This document shows positions 12,316 through 13,117 of a stretch of DNA of 13,117 nt, in pieces. Made by a program: the position numbers and the translations under genes. The notes below the pieces were generated by a model that ran no database searches, had not been told where the DNA came from, and saw only the letters and a list, made by a program, of their open reading frames with translations. The stretch's first letter is position 1; every line of letters starts with the position of its first letter. Source of the stretch: an uncultured Eubacteriales bacterium (GTDB lineage: Bacteria; Bacillota; Clostridia; Christensenellales; UBA1242); NCBI GenBank assembly GCA_905187655.1, contig CAJJIV010000022.1:1-13117 (forward strand), in the 5' to 3' direction.

Positions 12316-13116
12316 TTAATTCTCCTTTGTTACAATAAATTTGTATAATTTTGCATCTTGTGTAATCTCTTCTAAAAATAGATTAAAGTTATTTAAAATA
12401 TATCTAATAATTTTCATATTGATATAAAGTAGTATTAATTTTAAGCAATCTTTATTGGTAGCATTATACGCATAACCACCATGCATTAAATCATTTCTAT
12501 TTAAATTATTATTTTGATTTTTTGTGGAAGAATTGCATTGCTTGTAATATTTATTCATTTTGTCCCACATATTTACATAATACTCTATGTTTAACCGTTT
12601 AATAAAATCTGTTATTTTATTGGAGCGTTCTTTCCCACTTACAATGCCAGTAAATTCACTAGCCTTATAATGTTCATTTTCTAAAAGTGCAAACATTGTT
12701 CTAGCACACGAGTTGTATGACTTATTGATAAAACAATTGACCGCCTCTTTCAAATCATTAATTTTATCGCTTTGTAATTTTGTATCAAATGTTTTTAATT
12801 CAAATATTTCACTAAAAACATACCTAATTAGATTACAATTGTTTTGGGTATAAAGCTCAATCAAATAATCTTCTAATTTATCATCTTCAATTTTTGTTAT
12901 ATATTCATCTGGGAATTGATAATGGAATATAAAATATCCTTTATCTGCTAAAAAATTCATCCTTTTATTGTATTCATTTGAAAATAAACTTTTTCTATCG
13001 TTATTTATGATTTCTATATATTTAATGAGTTGTTGAAAATATTTGTATTTCATATCGTCTCGTAAATTTAATATTCTTTCAGATTCTTTGTATTCTGGAT
13101 ATTTATTAAATTCAGA
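12316..13116 (-). CDS. HEPN-like protein, putative ribonuclease, 5' end outside the window
   Basis: Not a family I can name. From the ATG at 13053 it has 245 residues, but the frame is open without a stop for 21 more codons to the window edge and no Shine-Dalgarno precedes 13053, so the gene probably starts beyond the window. It is Lys/Asn/Ile-rich, mostly helical and soluble. Near the C-terminus (residues 185-192 from ATG 13053) is NRNDLMHG: R186-N187-x3-H191 fits the R-[NDH]-x3/4-H active site of HEPN domains, metal-independent RNases found in toxin-antitoxin, abortive infection and CRISPR-associated effectors; hydrophobic helices flank it (about 203-227). A second segment, NKSYNSCARTMFALLE (110-125), resembles an upstream HEPN helix. 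Its stop is 2 bp before the recombinase ATG, so the two are translationally coupled. A defence or element-maintenance role is inferred from motif and position. Confidence 0.75.
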   Translation of the reverse strand, partial: SEFNKYPEYKESERILNLRDDMKYKYFQQLIKYIEIINNDRKSLFSNEYNKRMNFLADKGYFIFHYQFPDEYITKIEDDKLEDYLIELYTQNNCNLIRYVFSEIFELKTFDTKLQSDKINDLKEAVNCFINKSYNSCARTMFALLENEHYKASEFTGIVSGKERSNKITDFIKRLNIEYYVNMWDKMNKYYKQCNSSTKNQNNNLNRNDLMHGGYAYNATNKDCLKLILLYINMKIIRYILNNFNLFLEEITQDAKLYKFIVTKEN

Positions 13117-13117
13117 A

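Larger units (their letters stand above)
10781..13117. mobile_element. Left end of an integrated element at tRNA-Ser, continuing past the window
   Basis: A large serine recombinase gene abuts and overlaps the 3' end of a tRNA gene, the usual arrangement of the integrase end of an integrative element or prophage relative to its attachment site. The next gene inward is an unrecognised HEPN-like protein without housekeeping features. The right end, the second att site and the total size are not in the window. The exact crossover point is not determinable here; the boundary given is the recombinase stop inside the tRNA, and the true junction may lie a few tens of bases further right because the tRNA terminator may be host sequence. 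Confidence 0.65.

Noticed and set aside
1..13117. CRISPR array or tandem repeats
   Set aside because: No regularly spaced direct repeats were seen anywhere in the window; intergenic repeats are only hairpin arms.
10795..13117. Second copy of the tRNA-Ser 3' end (att site) inside the window
   Set aside because: No further match to the acceptor-end sequence was found between the recombinase and the right edge, so the far end of the element must lie outside.

Overview
The window is an AT-rich stretch of bacterial chromosome. It looks like a low-GC Gram-positive (Firmicutes, probably a clostridial-type gut lineage): the start of the str operon is here, most genes have strong AGGAGG-type ribosome binding sites, promoters are close to TTGACA/TATAAT, and terminators are compact hairpins with T runs. 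The species cannot be named from the sequence.

Region 1 (about 1-1272, minus strand) is the ribosomal str operon, read right to left: rpsL (S12), rpsG (S7), then a 204-bp gap and the first three codons of what is almost certainly fusA (EF-G) at the window edge. The str promoter is a mirror image of a plus-strand promoter in the same 34 bp. That second promoter faces a 47-residue zinc-ribbon gene (1412-1555) that is short and easily missed. Region 2 (1664-3222, plus strand) holds a DUF805 membrane protein and a short-chain dehydrogenase/reductase. The latter has no ribosome binding site, and its predicted transcription start falls on the ATG, so it may be a leaderless mRNA.

Region 3 (3321-8525, minus strand) is metabolic and envelope housekeeping: a phosphomannomutase/phosphoglucomutase, a two-TM protein with a double zinc ribbon, a large old-yellow-enzyme/FAD/Fe-S ene-reductase, and a six-TM HdeD-like (DUF308) protein that may share a transcript with the reductase. 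Region 4 (8715-10401, minus strand) is a compact operon: a small glycine-zipper membrane protein, a TetR-family regulator and a six-TM protein of unknown function. It has one extended -10 promoter and a candidate operator.

Region 5 (10569-13117) is the accessory part. A plus-strand tRNA-Ser(UGA) is met head-on by a large serine recombinase gene whose last four codons and stop codon lie inside the tRNA 3' end. The tRNA terminator is encoded antisense within the recombinase tail. Immediately upstream of the recombinase, with its stop 2 bp from the recombinase ATG, is an unrecognised protein carrying an RN-x3-H motif typical of HEPN ribonucleases. I read this as the integrase end of an integrated element at tRNA-Ser that continues beyond the window, with a candidate defence or toxin gene as the first cargo. 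The far end of the element is not visible, so its size and content are unknown.
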